From assembly GCA_017849555.1 (NCBI GenBank), contig JAFIGU010000083.1, forward strand, positions 1-53,583: DNA of 53,583 nucleotides, written 5' to 3'. Source of the stretch: Sphingomonas sp. GTDB taxonomy: Bacteria > Pseudomonadota > Alphaproteobacteria > Sphingomonadales > Sphingomonadaceae. Both the position numbers and the translations under genes were made by a program. Positions within the stretch are counted from its first letter, which is position 1. Each line of letters starts with the position of its first letter. The notes under the pieces are model-generated. The model ran no database searches. It worked only from the letters and a program-made list of their open reading frames with translations, and was not told where the DNA came from. Of this stretch, positions 10,461 through 20,700 are shown in pieces.

Positions 10461-11618
10461 TTACAGTCTCGCGCTCTCTCCCTTGCCTTCGGCCTCGATC
10501 AGCGCGGTTACTGCCGCGCGCTCGGTCGGGCTGAGATCGGGGTGCCAGACGTCGAAAATGAACACGACGCGTAGCCGGTCGCTGGGGTTCATCGCCTCAT
10601 GCTCGATCGTATCGTCGAAGACGAACGCCTCGCCGCGCCGCCAATCGCGCCTCTCGCCGCCGACGCGGAACCAGCACCCTTCCGGCACGATCAGCGGCAA
10701 ATGGCAAACGAGCCGGGCGTTGCTCACGCCGACATGCGGCGGGATATGCGTGTGCGGCGCGAGCAGCGAGAACATCGCATTGGGCGAGGCGCCCGGCACA
10801 TCGGGTTGCGGCAGGCGATCGATCAGCGCCATCGTCCGCGGGCATTGATCGGCATTGCCGTCGATGCGCCGCCCGTTCTGGAGCAGATGGATCGCGCTCC
10901 AGTCGGGATTGTGGTTGAGCGGCTGCCACTGCCGCATCGGCAGATGATCGGGATATTGGATATAAGGCACCAGCTCGGCGCGGTTCGCGGCGAGCAGCGC
11001 CTGCAATTCGGCGGCGATCTCCTCGGTCGCGGCCTCCAGATCGGTGAGCCACGGGAAGCGCGCGCGCGGGTGGAACTCGCGCTCGGTAAGCTCGGGGAAG
11101 AAGAAATGCGTCGGCTCGCTGTGAAACGGGCGGGTCCGGCGCAGCGCGTTGCTGCGGAAGCGCGCGATGCGGCGGCGCTCGTCATCACCGGCTGTAGCCT
11201 CGACGGGGGCCATCGCCGCCGCCAGTCTCTCCTCGCGCGCCGCCAGCCATGCCGCGTGACGCGCTTCGGCCTCGGCCACCGCCGCCGCCAGCGGGGGCGG
11301 CAAGGCGCCCGCCGGGCGCTGCGCCAGCGCCTCTCCCCACGCTTCGCCGGCTTTTGCCTCGTCCAGTCGCTGCAGCAGGCTCGCGCGCAGCAGCAGCGCG
11401 GTGAAATGCAGCGGCGAGAGCGCGAGCGCGCGATGCACCGCGTCGAGCGCCTCGCGCGGCCGGCCCGCGGCGCGGCTTACCCCGGCGAGTTTGAGCAAGG
11501 TGTCGATATCGCCCGGATTTGCCGCCGACGCCGCGCGCAGCAATTCGAGTGCGCGGCCGAAATCACCCGCCGCCAGCGCCTGTTCCACCCCGCGATCTGC
11601 CCCCCCATTTGCCGTCAT
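10461..11618 (-). CDS. TPR-containing aspartyl/asparaginyl beta-hydroxylase-like protein
   Basis: The predicted protein has 385 residues. The ATG at 11618 overlaps the stop of the upstream sulfotransferase gene as ATGA, and this decides the start over a longer frame to 11807. The N-terminal ~130 residues are TPR-like (DFGRALELLRAASAANPGDIDTLLKLAGVSR). The C-terminal half matches the Asp/Asn beta-hydroxylase fold (PF05118): SLLAPHTHIPPHVGVSNARLVCHLPL carries the first metal His and an Arg, and RRGEAFVFDDTIEHEAMN carries the distal His, followed by R in DRLRVVFIFDVWHP. The family comprises Fe(II)/2-oxoglutarate hydroxylases. Coupling to a sulfotransferase suggests sequential modification of one substrate, but this is inference. 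Confidence 0.85.
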   Translation of the reverse strand: MTANGGADRGVEQALAAGDFGRALELLRAASAANPGDIDTLLKLAGVSRAAGRPREALDAVHRALALSPLHFTALLLRASLLQRLDEAKAGEAWGEALAQRPAGALPPPLAAAVAEAEARHAAWLAAREERLAAAMAPVEATAGDDERRRIARFRSNALRRTRPFHSEPTHFFFPELTEREFHPRARFPWLTDLEAATEEIAAELQALLAANRAELVPYIQYPDHLPMRQWQPLNHNPDWSAIHLLQNGRRIDGNADQCPRTMALIDRLPQPDVPGASPNAMFSLLAPHTHIPPHVGVSNARLVCHLPLIVPEGCWFRVGGERRDWRRGEAFVFDDTIEHEAMNPSDRLRVVFIFDVWHPDLSPTERAAVTALIEAEGKGESARL

Positions 11619-13633
11619 AGGCTGTAGCCGAACCTCTCTATCCAGGGTTGGAGCACGGGCAGGATCGGGGCAAGATGCTCGCGATATCGCTGCCACCGGC
11701 CCGCGGCGCGCTTGTAGATCGGCTCCGTCACCTGCGAATAGCTCGCGGTGGTGATGAAGCCGCGCTCGCGCGCCGTCCGGCGGTGATCGATCGCCGCCTC
11801 GTGCCATTCGAGCCCGAGATGCTCGAACAGCGGCCGCACCGTTCCTTCGACATCCTCGATCAGCCGCTCATAGACGATCGGATAGACATCGAGGGGAACC
11901 AGCGCACGCGCCGCCTCCCAATGGCGGAAGGTCAGATCGTAGAAATTCGCGGCATCCTCGAGCCGCAGGAAATTGGACATCGCCGAGTTGAGCTTGAAAT
12001 TGCTGATATAGCAGCTCAGCACCACGTCGCACGGATGCCGCAGCGCAAGGATGATGCGCGCGCGCGGAAACAGCCGCTTGATCAACAGCGCCTTGTGCAG
12101 GAACAGCGGCGACTTATCGACCAGCGTCATTCCCGGCCGCAGCGTCGCCAGCTTCGCGACTTCCTCGTAATAATGCGCGCGCGCGGCGGCGACGCCCGCC
12201 TCATCCAGCGTCGGCAACGCCTCGGCGCCGCCGAGCCGCTCGTCGACCAGATTGAGTGGCGGCCGCTCCTCTAGCACGACCGTATCGGGGTGCCCCATCA
12301 GGATCGTATCGAGCAAGGTCGTACCCGAGCGCGGGAAACCGACGAGAAACACGGGATCGGCGGTGTCGGACAAGGGCGCCGGATCGAGCGGGCGCCAGCT
12401 CGCCGCCCATTCCGGGGTCATCATCGCGATTTCGCGCTCCAGCACGCCGCGCCACTGCGCCGCCCGTCCGAGCGGGTCGGACGCATCCTCGGCGTGCAAT
12501 CGATTGGTCTCGCTGAAGCAGGCGAACGCTTCGTCGCTTCGTCCGAGGCGATCGAGCAAGGTCGCGCGGATATGCACGGTGCGTTCCGGTTCGATCTCGG
12601 CGGGGACATGATCCAGCTCGGCGAGCGCTTCGTCGAAGCGGCCGGCACGGCGGAGTTCCATCGCACGGATGAAGGCGAGCGCGCCCGCATCCACCCCGGC
12701 CGCCTCACCACGCGCGAGCAGCGGCGCGAACTCTTCCTCGCGATTGGTATGTTCATATTGGATCGCGAGCCCGAGATAGGCGTCGGTCAGCAGCGGATCG
12801 AGCGTGAGCGCCGCCAGATAGGCGCGCTCCGCCTCCTCGACCCGCGGCACGAGGCCATATTCGACCGCGGCCTTGAATTGCAGATTCGCATTCGCCGGAT
12901 CGAGTGCGACCGCCGCTTCGATCGCCTCCAGCGCCGGCGGATCGCGGCCGAGTTCCTTGAACAGCACGTAGAGATCGTGGTGCGGCCGGGCATCGCCGGG
13001 GAAGTCGGCGATCGCCTGGCGCAGCACGGCTTCGGCCTCTGCGCCGCGATCGGCCGCGCGCAGCGCCGAGGCAAGGTTGAGCCGCGTCGGGGCGGCATTC
13101 GGATCGAGCGCCACCGCGCGCTCCAGCGCGGCGACCGCGCCATCGGTATCGCCCGTCGCTGACCGCGCATTGCCGAGGTTGTTCCAGCTTTCGAAATCGT
13201 TCGGCGCCAGCGCGACGATATGATCATAAGCCTCGACCGCGTCGTCGAAGCGTTCGAGCGACTGCGCGAGGAACGCGCGATATCGCGCCACGCGCAGGCT
13301 GGGGTCGGCGCGCGCCAGCGCCAGCGTGGCGACATCCAGCGCGCCTTCCTGATCACCGCTATCGGCCAGCGCAGCGATGAGATTGCATGCGATCGTCGCA
13401 TCGCCCGGTTTCCCCTGATGCGCGACGCGCAGATGCCGGATCGATCCCGCCGCGTCGCCGGCGCGCGCACGCACCATGCCGAGGAAGGCGTTGAGCGGCA
13501 CCACGTCCCCGCCGGCCACGAGCGCCTGCTCGGCGATCTGGCCGGCCCGCGCGAGATTGCCGGTGCGCGCCGCGGTCATCGCGTCGCGGAGCGCGTGGGC
13601 GGTAATCTGATCGGCGGTCATCGTGCTGGTCAT
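11615..13633 (-). CDS. TPR-repeat sulfotransferase
   Basis: The predicted protein has about 672 residues. The start is uncertain: ATG 13633 (MTSTMTADQ) is preferred, while 13621 or the open frame to 13690 are alternatives, and no strong ribosome binding site discriminates. The first ~400 residues are consecutive TPRs (for example NDFESWNNLGNARSATGDTD). The C-terminal ~260 residues are a PAPS-dependent sulfotransferase domain: FLVGFPRSGTTLLDTIL near residue 426 is the 5'-phosphosulfate loop, and RIILALRHPCDVVLSCYI resembles the 3'-phosphate site. It would transfer sulfate from PAPS to a hydroxyl or amine. It overlaps the hydroxylase-like gene by 4 bp. The adjacent TBDR terminator at 13692-13724 suggests it has its own promoter or depends on read-through. 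Confidence 0.88.
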   Translation of the reverse strand: MTSTMTADQITAHALRDAMTAARTGNLARAGQIAEQALVAGGDVVPLNAFLGMVRARAGDAAGSIRHLRVAHQGKPGDATIACNLIAALADSGDQEGALDVATLALARADPSLRVARYRAFLAQSLERFDDAVEAYDHIVALAPNDFESWNNLGNARSATGDTDGAVAALERAVALDPNAAPTRLNLASALRAADRGAEAEAVLRQAIADFPGDARPHHDLYVLFKELGRDPPALEAIEAAVALDPANANLQFKAAVEYGLVPRVEEAERAYLAALTLDPLLTDAYLGLAIQYEHTNREEEFAPLLARGEAAGVDAGALAFIRAMELRRAGRFDEALAELDHVPAEIEPERTVHIRATLLDRLGRSDEAFACFSETNRLHAEDASDPLGRAAQWRGVLEREIAMMTPEWAASWRPLDPAPLSDTADPVFLVGFPRSGTTLLDTILMGHPDTVVLEERPPLNLVDERLGGAEALPTLDEAGVAAARAHYYEEVAKLATLRPGMTLVDKSPLFLHKALLIKRLFPRARIILALRHPCDVVLSCYISNFKLNSAMSNFLRLEDAANFYDLTFRHWEAARALVPLDVYPIVYERLIEDVEGTVRPLFEHLGLEWHEAAIDHRRTARERGFITTASYSQVTEPIYKRAAGRWQRYREHLAPILPVLQPWIERFGYSL

Positions 13634-13691
13634 CGCGGACGATTTTTGGACGTCGCCGCGGGCACAGGCAATCTCCATTTTGCGTCGCACG

Positions 13692-13724
13692 AAAAAGGGC
13701 GGCCGGCTTATCGCCGACCGCCCC
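13692..13724 (-). terminator. Terminator of the first paralogous TonB-dependent receptor
   Basis: Read on the minus strand, an 11-bp stem (13713-13723 with 13697-13707, one wobble) and 5-nt loop are followed by TTTTT at 13696-13692. It lies just after the receptor stop at 13747. An almost identical hairpin ends the second paralogue at 17695-17736, so the terminator was duplicated with the gene. Confidence 0.85.
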
Positions 13725-13746
13725 GATTTTCAGGCTGATCCCCGGC

Positions 13747-16700
13747 TTAGAAGTCGAGGGTGAAGCCGGCGTAGATGTAACGACCCAGCGCGTCATAGAC
13801 CGCCGGATAGGTGTTGCCGTTGCACGGACCGGTCGGGCACAGGTTCGACCCGTCGAGGCCCGCGTTACCCGAGGTGACGAACGGCGGCTGCTTGTCGAAG
13901 ATGTTGTTGACGCCGATCCGGAACGTATAGCCGGTGCCGACCGTGGCCGTCGCCGAAAGGTCGAAGTAGCTGTACGACGGGATACGCAGCCCCGGGTTGA
14001 GCGGGTTGGCGCCCTGCAGCGTCTGGTTGTTGACCGTCGTCTCGGCGCGAACCGGACCGATATAGCGCCACTGCGCCGACAGGCCGATGCCTTCCGGCAG
14101 CTGCCAGGTCAGGCGGGTCTTGTGCCGCCAGCGCGGCATCGGCGAGCCGGCGTCGGTCGTGCCGCCCTTGCTGCAGACCGGGCCATAGAGACCGGCGCAA
14201 TCATAGGGCTGGGTCAGGCCGTTGTTGACCTTATAGGCATCGAGATAGGTGCCGTTGAAGGTCAGCGACAGATTGCCCAGATTGCCGACGGGCTGGCTGT
14301 ACGAACCGTTGACCTCGATACCGCGGGTTTCCTGCGTGCTGTTGTTGCTCGGCAGGTCGACCACATAGCCGCCCGGCGTCAGCCAGAGCGAGCCGCCCGC
14401 ATCGCGATGCACGAGGCTGCACGATACCGGCGTGAAGGTCGCAGTCGCGTTCGTCACGCAGTCCGAAAGGACCGCATCAGGCCCGAGCGAGCGGATCGCA
14501 TTCCGGATCTTGATGTCGAACCAGTCGACCGACAGCGCCAGGCGCGGCAGGAACCGCGGCTGAAGCACCACGCCCAACGACTTGGTGGTCGCCTTTTCCG
14601 GGGTCAGCGTCTGAACGCCGCCGATCAGGCCGTTATACTGGCCCGACGGATTGGCGGAAATCTTCTGACCGGCGAGGAGGCCCTGCGCAAGACAGCCATA
14701 ATTGTTGGCGGCGATCGTGATGCCCGCGCACGGATCCTTCGATCCGTCGAGCGCAACGACCTGGGTTGCGAACAATTCCTGGATGTTCGGCGCGCGCGCC
14801 GCGCGGTTGAACGACCCGCGGAACTTGATGTCGCGGATCGGCGAGAAGTCCACGCCGATCTTGTAGGTATCGGTGTTGTAGGTCTTCCCGGCAGTCGTCT
14901 TATAGGCCGAATAACGGTAACCCGCGTTCAGCGTCAAATCGTAGATGAAGCTGTTGTGCGCGATCGGAATCTGGGCTTCGCCGAAGACTTCGTAGACGTG
15001 GAACCCGCCCTTGATCGGCAGGGTCGCGCCGCCTTGACCGGTGAGATCGCCGGTCTGGAATTCCTGATCGGTCTGCAGCTCGAGCGTTTCGTTGCGATAT
15101 TCCGCACCGATGTTCACGCCGATGCCATCTTCCGCCCAGGGCGTCTTGAGCCCATATTCGCCGAGACGGCCGGTGAACGACACGTTGGCGACCTGCTCGG
15201 TGGTCTGGCCGTGCTGGAAACCAGTCGCGGACAGGTAGTTCACCGATGCCGGGCTGGCTGCGCCCGCACCACCGAAGACGTTGTACGGCACGCAGTTCGG
15301 ATCCGACCCGTCGAGCGTCGAGCGGCAAACCGGGGTGCCGTTCGGCCCGGTCACCACGTCGAGCGCGCGCGCAAGGCGGACGGCCGAGAATTCGTTGCTG
15401 TAGATCTGCGAATAGTTGGTCTTGCCGTACTGATAATAAGCATCATACGACCAGGCCTTGCCCAGATCGCCACGCGCGCCGAGCACGCCGCGGAAATTGG
15501 TGTGCTGCAGATCGGCCTGACGCGGACCGCCCTCGACGTTGCGGCGCAGGAGCTGGAAATAGCCCTTGTTGTACGTCGCACCTGTCGTCGGATCGATGAA
15601 GTTGAGCGCCGGCGCGCCCGGATTCGGATTATAGGGAGCGCCGGCCGCGAGCGGGAAATTCCCCAGGAACCCGTTGATCTGGTTGATCGGCGCGCAGATG
15701 ACATCATGTTGCGCCGCCGACATCAGCGGATTGTCGCAATTGACCGTCAGCGTGTTGCCGAAATCGCCCGACGGCGCGATCTGCGCGACGGTGCGATCGT
15801 CCATGAACATGAATTCGAGGTACGGCTTGAAGTGATCGCTGACCTCGTAGTTCGCGAACACGCCCGCGGTGTAACGTTCGTCCGGGCGCTGATAATAGTT
15901 CAGCGGCGCGAAGTTATACAGGCTGGTCGAATTGGCGAACCCGCCGTGCGGCTTGAACGTATAGACCGTCGACGAAGGACCGCCGTTGAACAGCAGCGCG
16001 TTGCCGTTATCCGACGTCGCCGAGCCACCGCAACGCGGTTTGCCGCTACCGGCGTTCTGCAGCACGCACGAGCTATAGTCGCGCCGCGACTGGAGCACCG
16101 GGTTGACCTTGCGATAGCCGAAATAGGCCGACACATGCCCGCGGTTGTCGTCGAACTTCGCGCCGATCGACATCGTGCCGTCGAACGAACCGCCGTCGGC
16201 GACCGAGCCGGTCGGATAGCCATAGTTCGACAGGCCGGCCTGCTGCCGCGCGTTGAGCAGCGGGGTCAGGAACTTGTCGCGGTTGTCGTGCTGATAGAAG
16301 CTGTACTGGCCGTCGAAGCGGACGCCGGTGAAATCCGTGTCCATGATGAAGTTGACGACACCGGCGACCGCGTCCGCGCCATACGTCGACGATGCGCCGC
16401 CGGTCAGCACTTCGACGCGCTTGATCATCGCGGCCGGGATGATGTTGATGTCGGCGGCCGAGCCGCTGGTGTTGCTCGGATCGCCCGGCAGCAGGCGGCG
16501 GCCGTTGACCAGGGTCAGCGTGCGGTTGGTGCCGAGACCGCGAAGGTCGATCGTCGCGGTGCCGTCAGCACCGTTCGACAGCGTGGAGGCCTGGCTCGCG
16601 AACACCGACGGAAGGGTGTTCAGCATGTCCTCGACGCGGCTCGTGCCCTGCAGCTTGAGGTCCTGGTTGCTCACCACCGTCACCGGGGCGACCGACGTGA

Positions 16701-16884
16701 CGTTGACCGACTGCGGGATGCGCGAACCCGTCACGACCACGTCCGGGGTCGTCGCCTGGGCCGTTTCGGCGGGAGGCAGGGTTGCAGGAGCGCCGGGGGT
16801 GGTTTGTGCGAACGCAGGCACAGAAACCATCGCCAGAACAAGAACCGCGGGGGCGGAGCCGTTCATCAATGCCGAGATCTTCAC
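13747..16884 (-). CDS. TonB-dependent receptor, paralogue 1
   Basis: The predicted protein has 1045 residues from a GTG at 16884. That start is set by GAGGAGGAAAAATCA just upstream and by alignment with the ATG of the paralogue at 20896, which has the same leader. The signal peptide runs through VLVLAMVSVPAFAQ. The plug includes PDVVVTGSRIPQSVNVTSVA, IDLRGLGTNRTLTLVNGRR and KRVEVLTGGASSTYGADAVA. The barrel has FRGSFNRAARAPNIQELF and ends YIYAGFTLDF with terminal Phe. It lies upstream of, and on the same strand as, the sulfotransferase and hydroxylase genes, but a terminator intervenes. The ligand is unknown. It is very similar along its whole length to the receptor at 17747-20896. Confidence 0.95.
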   Translation of the reverse strand: MKISALMNGSAPAVLVLAMVSVPAFAQTTPGAPATLPPAETAQATTPDVVVTGSRIPQSVNVTSVAPVTVVSNQDLKLQGTSRVEDMLNTLPSVFASQASTLSNGADGTATIDLRGLGTNRTLTLVNGRRLLPGDPSNTSGSAADINIIPAAMIKRVEVLTGGASSTYGADAVAGVVNFIMDTDFTGVRFDGQYSFYQHDNRDKFLTPLLNARQQAGLSNYGYPTGSVADGGSFDGTMSIGAKFDDNRGHVSAYFGYRKVNPVLQSRRDYSSCVLQNAGSGKPRCGGSATSDNGNALLFNGGPSSTVYTFKPHGGFANSTSLYNFAPLNYYQRPDERYTAGVFANYEVSDHFKPYLEFMFMDDRTVAQIAPSGDFGNTLTVNCDNPLMSAAQHDVICAPINQINGFLGNFPLAAGAPYNPNPGAPALNFIDPTTGATYNKGYFQLLRRNVEGGPRQADLQHTNFRGVLGARGDLGKAWSYDAYYQYGKTNYSQIYSNEFSAVRLARALDVVTGPNGTPVCRSTLDGSDPNCVPYNVFGGAGAASPASVNYLSATGFQHGQTTEQVANVSFTGRLGEYGLKTPWAEDGIGVNIGAEYRNETLELQTDQEFQTGDLTGQGGATLPIKGGFHVYEVFGEAQIPIAHNSFIYDLTLNAGYRYSAYKTTAGKTYNTDTYKIGVDFSPIRDIKFRGSFNRAARAPNIQELFATQVVALDGSKDPCAGITIAANNYGCLAQGLLAGQKISANPSGQYNGLIGGVQTLTPEKATTKSLGVVLQPRFLPRLALSVDWFDIKIRNAIRSLGPDAVLSDCVTNATATFTPVSCSLVHRDAGGSLWLTPGGYVVDLPSNNSTQETRGIEVNGSYSQPVGNLGNLSLTFNGTYLDAYKVNNGLTQPYDCAGLYGPVCSKGGTTDAGSPMPRWRHKTRLTWQLPEGIGLSAQWRYIGPVRAETTVNNQTLQGANPLNPGLRIPSYSYFDLSATATVGTGYTFRIGVNNIFDKQPPFVTSGNAGLDGSNLCPTGPCNGNTYPAVYDALGRYIYAGFTLDF

Positions 16885-17101
16885 TGATTTTTCCTCCTCT
16901 GTTTCGGCGGTCAAGGAGTGGTTTCCCCTGGCGCCGGCGCGGTCCCTGAACATGCCACGCTCAAATTATGTCTCTTCACGTAACGTTCCGTCACATTTTG
17001 TAAATTGAAACGGGCTTGCCGGTTTTTGTTTGTTATTCGGGTGTTGCGCAGGCGCCACAGAGCGTAGATGCTCCGCCCGGCTCGTCACGCAGGAGGGGTT
17101 C

Positions 17102-17638
17102 TTGACCAAGCATCGCGCGCTTCCGTTCATCGGTATCCCTTTGATTTTGCTGGCCGGAACTATGGTCGCGAACGCGGAGACGCCGCCTGGCCGCACCCCC
17201 GCGTTCCAGCATCTGATCGATTGCCGCGCGCTCAAGGACGATGCCGCCCGGCTCGCCTGTTTCGATCGCGCCGCCGCGTCGCTTGATGACGCGGTTGCAA
17301 AGAAAGAGGTGGTGATCGTCGACAAGCAGCAGGTGCGCGAGGCCAAGCGCGGGCTGTTCGGCCTATCGCTCCCGAGCTTCCATTTGTTCGGGCGCGGTGA
17401 CGAACAGGATGCCGAGGAGGTGGCGCAGATCGAAGGCAAGATCGTCTCCGCGACGCCCGACGTCGACGGCTGGCGAATCAAGCTCGACGACGGCAGCGTG
17501 TGGACGCAGACCGACGGCAAACCGACCTTCAAGAACCCCAAACCGGGGGTGAGCGTCGTGGTGCGGCGCGGCGCGCTGGGCAGCTATATCCTGCGGGTCG
17601 ACAATGCGCCGGGGGTGAAGGTGCGCCGGGTGATTTGA
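17102..17638 (+). CDS. Exported protein of unknown function between the paralogous receptors
   Basis: The predicted protein has 178 residues from a TTG at 17102, chosen because AGGAGGGG (17091-17098) stands immediately before it; the frame is open to 17030 without a better start. LTKHRALPFIGIPLILLAGTMVANAE is a signal peptide. The mature N-terminus DCRALKDDAARLACFDRAAA is a short Cys-pair motif (C...RLACFD) also seen in several secretion-associated periplasmic proteins. The C-terminal ~80 residues look beta-rich (GKIVSATPDVDGWRIKLDDGSVW, with VVVRRGALGSYILRV). It is divergent from receptor paralogue 1 and shares a bidirectional terminator with paralogue 2. The family is not recognised. Confidence 0.75.
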   Translation: MTKHRALPFIGIPLILLAGTMVANAETPPGRTPAFQHLIDCRALKDDAARLACFDRAAASLDDAVAKKEVVIVDKQQVREAKRGLFGLSLPSFHLFGRGDEQDAEEVAQIEGKIVSATPDVDGWRIKLDDGSVWTQTDGKPTFKNPKPGVSVVVRRGALGSYILRVDNAPGVKVRRVI

Positions 17639-17694
17639 CGGCGGCGGCGCGGCGATCGCTGCGCGGCGGTATTGTTTCCGCGACGTTACATACG

Positions 17695-17736
17695 AAAAAG
17701 GGCGGCCGGCATAACGCCGACCGCCCCGATTTTTTG
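17695..17736. terminator. Bidirectional terminator between exported protein and receptor paralogue 2
   Basis: An 11-bp stem (17700-17710 with 17716-17726) is followed by TTTTTT on the + strand (17730-17735) and by a five-base T run on the minus strand (17699-17695). It can end both the + strand gene at 17638 and the minus-strand receptor at 17747. The stem repeats the hairpin at 13692-13724. Confidence 0.88.
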
Positions 17737-17746
17737 CGGCTGGCGC

Positions 17747-20700
17747 TCAGAAGTCGAGGGTGAAGCCGGCGTAGATGTAGCGGCCGAGCGCGTCATAGAC
17801 GGCCGGATAGGTATTACCGTTGCACGAACCGCTCGGGCACAGGTTCGACCCCGCGCGCCCGCCGTTGCCCGACGTAATTAACGGCGGCTGTTTGTCGAGC
17901 AAGTTGTTGACGCCGAACCGGAAGGTATAGCCCGTGGCAACCGTGGCGGTAGCCGCGAGGTCGAAATAGCTTTGCACCGGGATGCGCAGACCGGGGTTGA
18001 AGTTGTTCGCGCCCTTGAGCGATTCGTTATCGACCGTCGTCTCGGCCCGGACCGAACTGATGTACCGCCATTGCGCCGACAGCCCGACGCCTGCCGGCAA
18101 CTGCCAGTTCAGCCGCGCCTTGTGCCGCCAGCGCGGCAGCGGTGCCGCCGAATTGACCGTACCACCCTTGCTACAGGTCGGCCCATAAAGACCGGCGCAA
18201 TCATAAGGCTGGGTCAGGCCGTTGTTGACCTTATAGGCATCGAGATAGGTGCCGTTGAACGTGAGCGTCAGGTTACCCGCCGCCCCGGCCGGCTGCGTAT
18301 ACGAGCCGTTGATCTCGAGCCCGCGCGTCTGCTGGGAGCCGCGATTGCTCGGCAGGTCGATCACATAGCCGCCCGAAGTCAACCAGATCGAGCCGCCCGC
18401 GTCGCGATTGATCAGGCCGCACGTCTCCGGCGTGAAGGTCGCGGTTGCCTTGGACGTACAATCGAGGAGGATCGCGTCGGCGCCGAACCCGCGGATCGAG
18501 TCCCTCACCTTGATATCGAACCAGTCGACCGACAATGCGAAGCGCGGCAGGAAGCTCGGCTGGAGCACCACCCCGAACGACTTGGTTGTTGCCTTTTCGG
18601 GCTGCAGCGTCGCGACGCCGCCGAGCAGGCCGTTATACTGACCAGCCGGGTTTCCCGGGGTCGCCTGACCCACGGCGAGTCCCTGCGCGAGACAACCATA
18701 ATCGGTCGCGGTGATCGTCATGCCCGAGCATGGATCGTTGTTCCCGGCAAGCTGCACGGTCTGCGCCACGAACAGTTCCTGCACGTTGGGCGCGCGCACC
18801 GCACGGTTGAACGATCCGCGGAACTTGATGTCGCGGATCGGCGCGAAATCGACGCCAACTTTGAACGTATTAGTGTTGTAGGTGTTGCCGGCGGTCGTCT
18901 TATAGGCCGAATAACGATAGCCGGCGGTCAGCGTCAGATCGTGGAAGAAATTACGCTGAACCAGCGGCACCTGCGCTTCGCCGAAGACTTCAAGGACACG
19001 GAACCCGCCCGAGATCGGCTGGGTCGTACCGCCCTGACCGGTCAGGTCGCCGTCCCGAAACGCCTGGTCGGTCTGCAGCTCAAGCGTTTCTTTGCGATAC
19101 TCGCCACCGATGTTCACGGCGATGCCCTCCTCGGCCCATGGCAACATGATGCCATATTCGCCGAGCCGGCCGGTGAACGACATGCTGGCGACCTGCTCGA
19201 CCGTCTGGCCACGCTGGAAGCCGATAGCGGAGAGATATTTGATCGCCTCCGGGCTGGCCGCACCGGCGCCACCGAACACGTTATACGGCGCGCAGTTCGG
19301 ATCGGATCCGTCGAGCACCGAACGGCAGACCGTCTGACCCGCATAAGCGGAATTGGCCGGTCCGGTCACCGCATCGAGGGCCCGCCCGAGACGAGCGACG
19401 GAAAATTCGTTGCTGTAGGTCTGCGAGTAGATCGTCTTGCCGTACTGATAATAGGCATCATACGACCAGGCCTTGCCCAGATCGCCACGCGCACCGAGCA
19501 CACCGCGGAAATTGGTGTGCTGCAAATCGGCCTGGCGCGGACCGCCTTCGACATTGCGGCGCAGGAGCTGGAAGAAGCCCTTGTTATAGGTCTGCCCGGT
19601 CGTCGGATCGATGAAGTTCGTGGCAGGGGTGTTCGGGTTGGGATTGTAGCCCGCGCCGGTCGCCAGCGGAAAATTCCCCAGCGCGCCGTTGATCAGGTTC
19701 GGGCGGGCGCAGATCACCGCACGCTGCGCCGGCGACATCAGCGGATTATCGCAATTGATCGTCAGCGTGTTGCCGAAATCGCCCGACGGCGCGATCTGCG
19801 CGACGGTGCGATCGTCCATGAACATGAATTCGAGATACGGCTTGAACCCGTCGCTGACCTCGTAATTGACGAACGCGCCCGCCGTAAAACGCTCGTCCGG
19901 GCGCTGATAATAATTCAGCGGCGCGAAGTTATACAGGCTCACCGCATTTTCGAAGCCGCCGTTCGGCCTGAAGGTGTAGAAGGTCGAACTGCCCGAACCG
20001 TCGACGAAAACCAGCGCATTACCGTTGTCAGACGTCGCCGAGCCGCCGCAACGCAAGGAGCCGCTGCCGGTGTTCTGTATCGTGCAGGCGCTGTAGTCGC
20101 GCCGCGACTGGAGCACCGGATTGACCTTGCGATAGCCGAAATAAGCCGACACGTGCCCGCGGTCATCGGCGAATTTCGAGCCGATCGCCATCGTGCCGTC
20201 GAACGCGCCGCCGTCCGCGACCGAGCCGTCGGGATAGCCATAGCCAGCTAGCCCCGCCGCCTGACGCACATCGAGGAGCGGTCGGATCAGCTTATTGCGG
20301 TTGCTGTGCTGGTAGAAGCTGTACTGGCCATCGAAACGAACGCCGGTGAAATCCGTGTCCATGATGAAGTTGACGACGCCGGCCACGGCATCCGCGCCAT
20401 AAGTCGACGATGCGCCGCCGGTCAGCACTTCGACGCGTTTGACCATCGCAGCGGGGATGATGTTGATATCGGCCGCAGAACCGCCGCTGGGATCACCCGG
20501 CAGCAGGCGCCGACCGTTAACCAGCGTCAGCGTGCGGTTGGTGCCGAGGCCGCGAAGATCGATCGTTGCGGTGCCGGATGCACCGTTGGACAAGGTAGAA
20601 CTCTGGCTCGCGAAGACCGACGGCAGCGAGTTCAACAGATCCTCGACGCGGGTCGTGCCCTGCAGCTTGAGATCCTCGTTGCTCACCACCGTCACCGGCG

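Noticed and set aside
14122..16887. A 921-codon antisense frame across receptor paralogue 1
   Set aside because: An equivalent antisense frame exists over paralogue 2, showing that it is a by-product of codon bias and duplication, not a gene.
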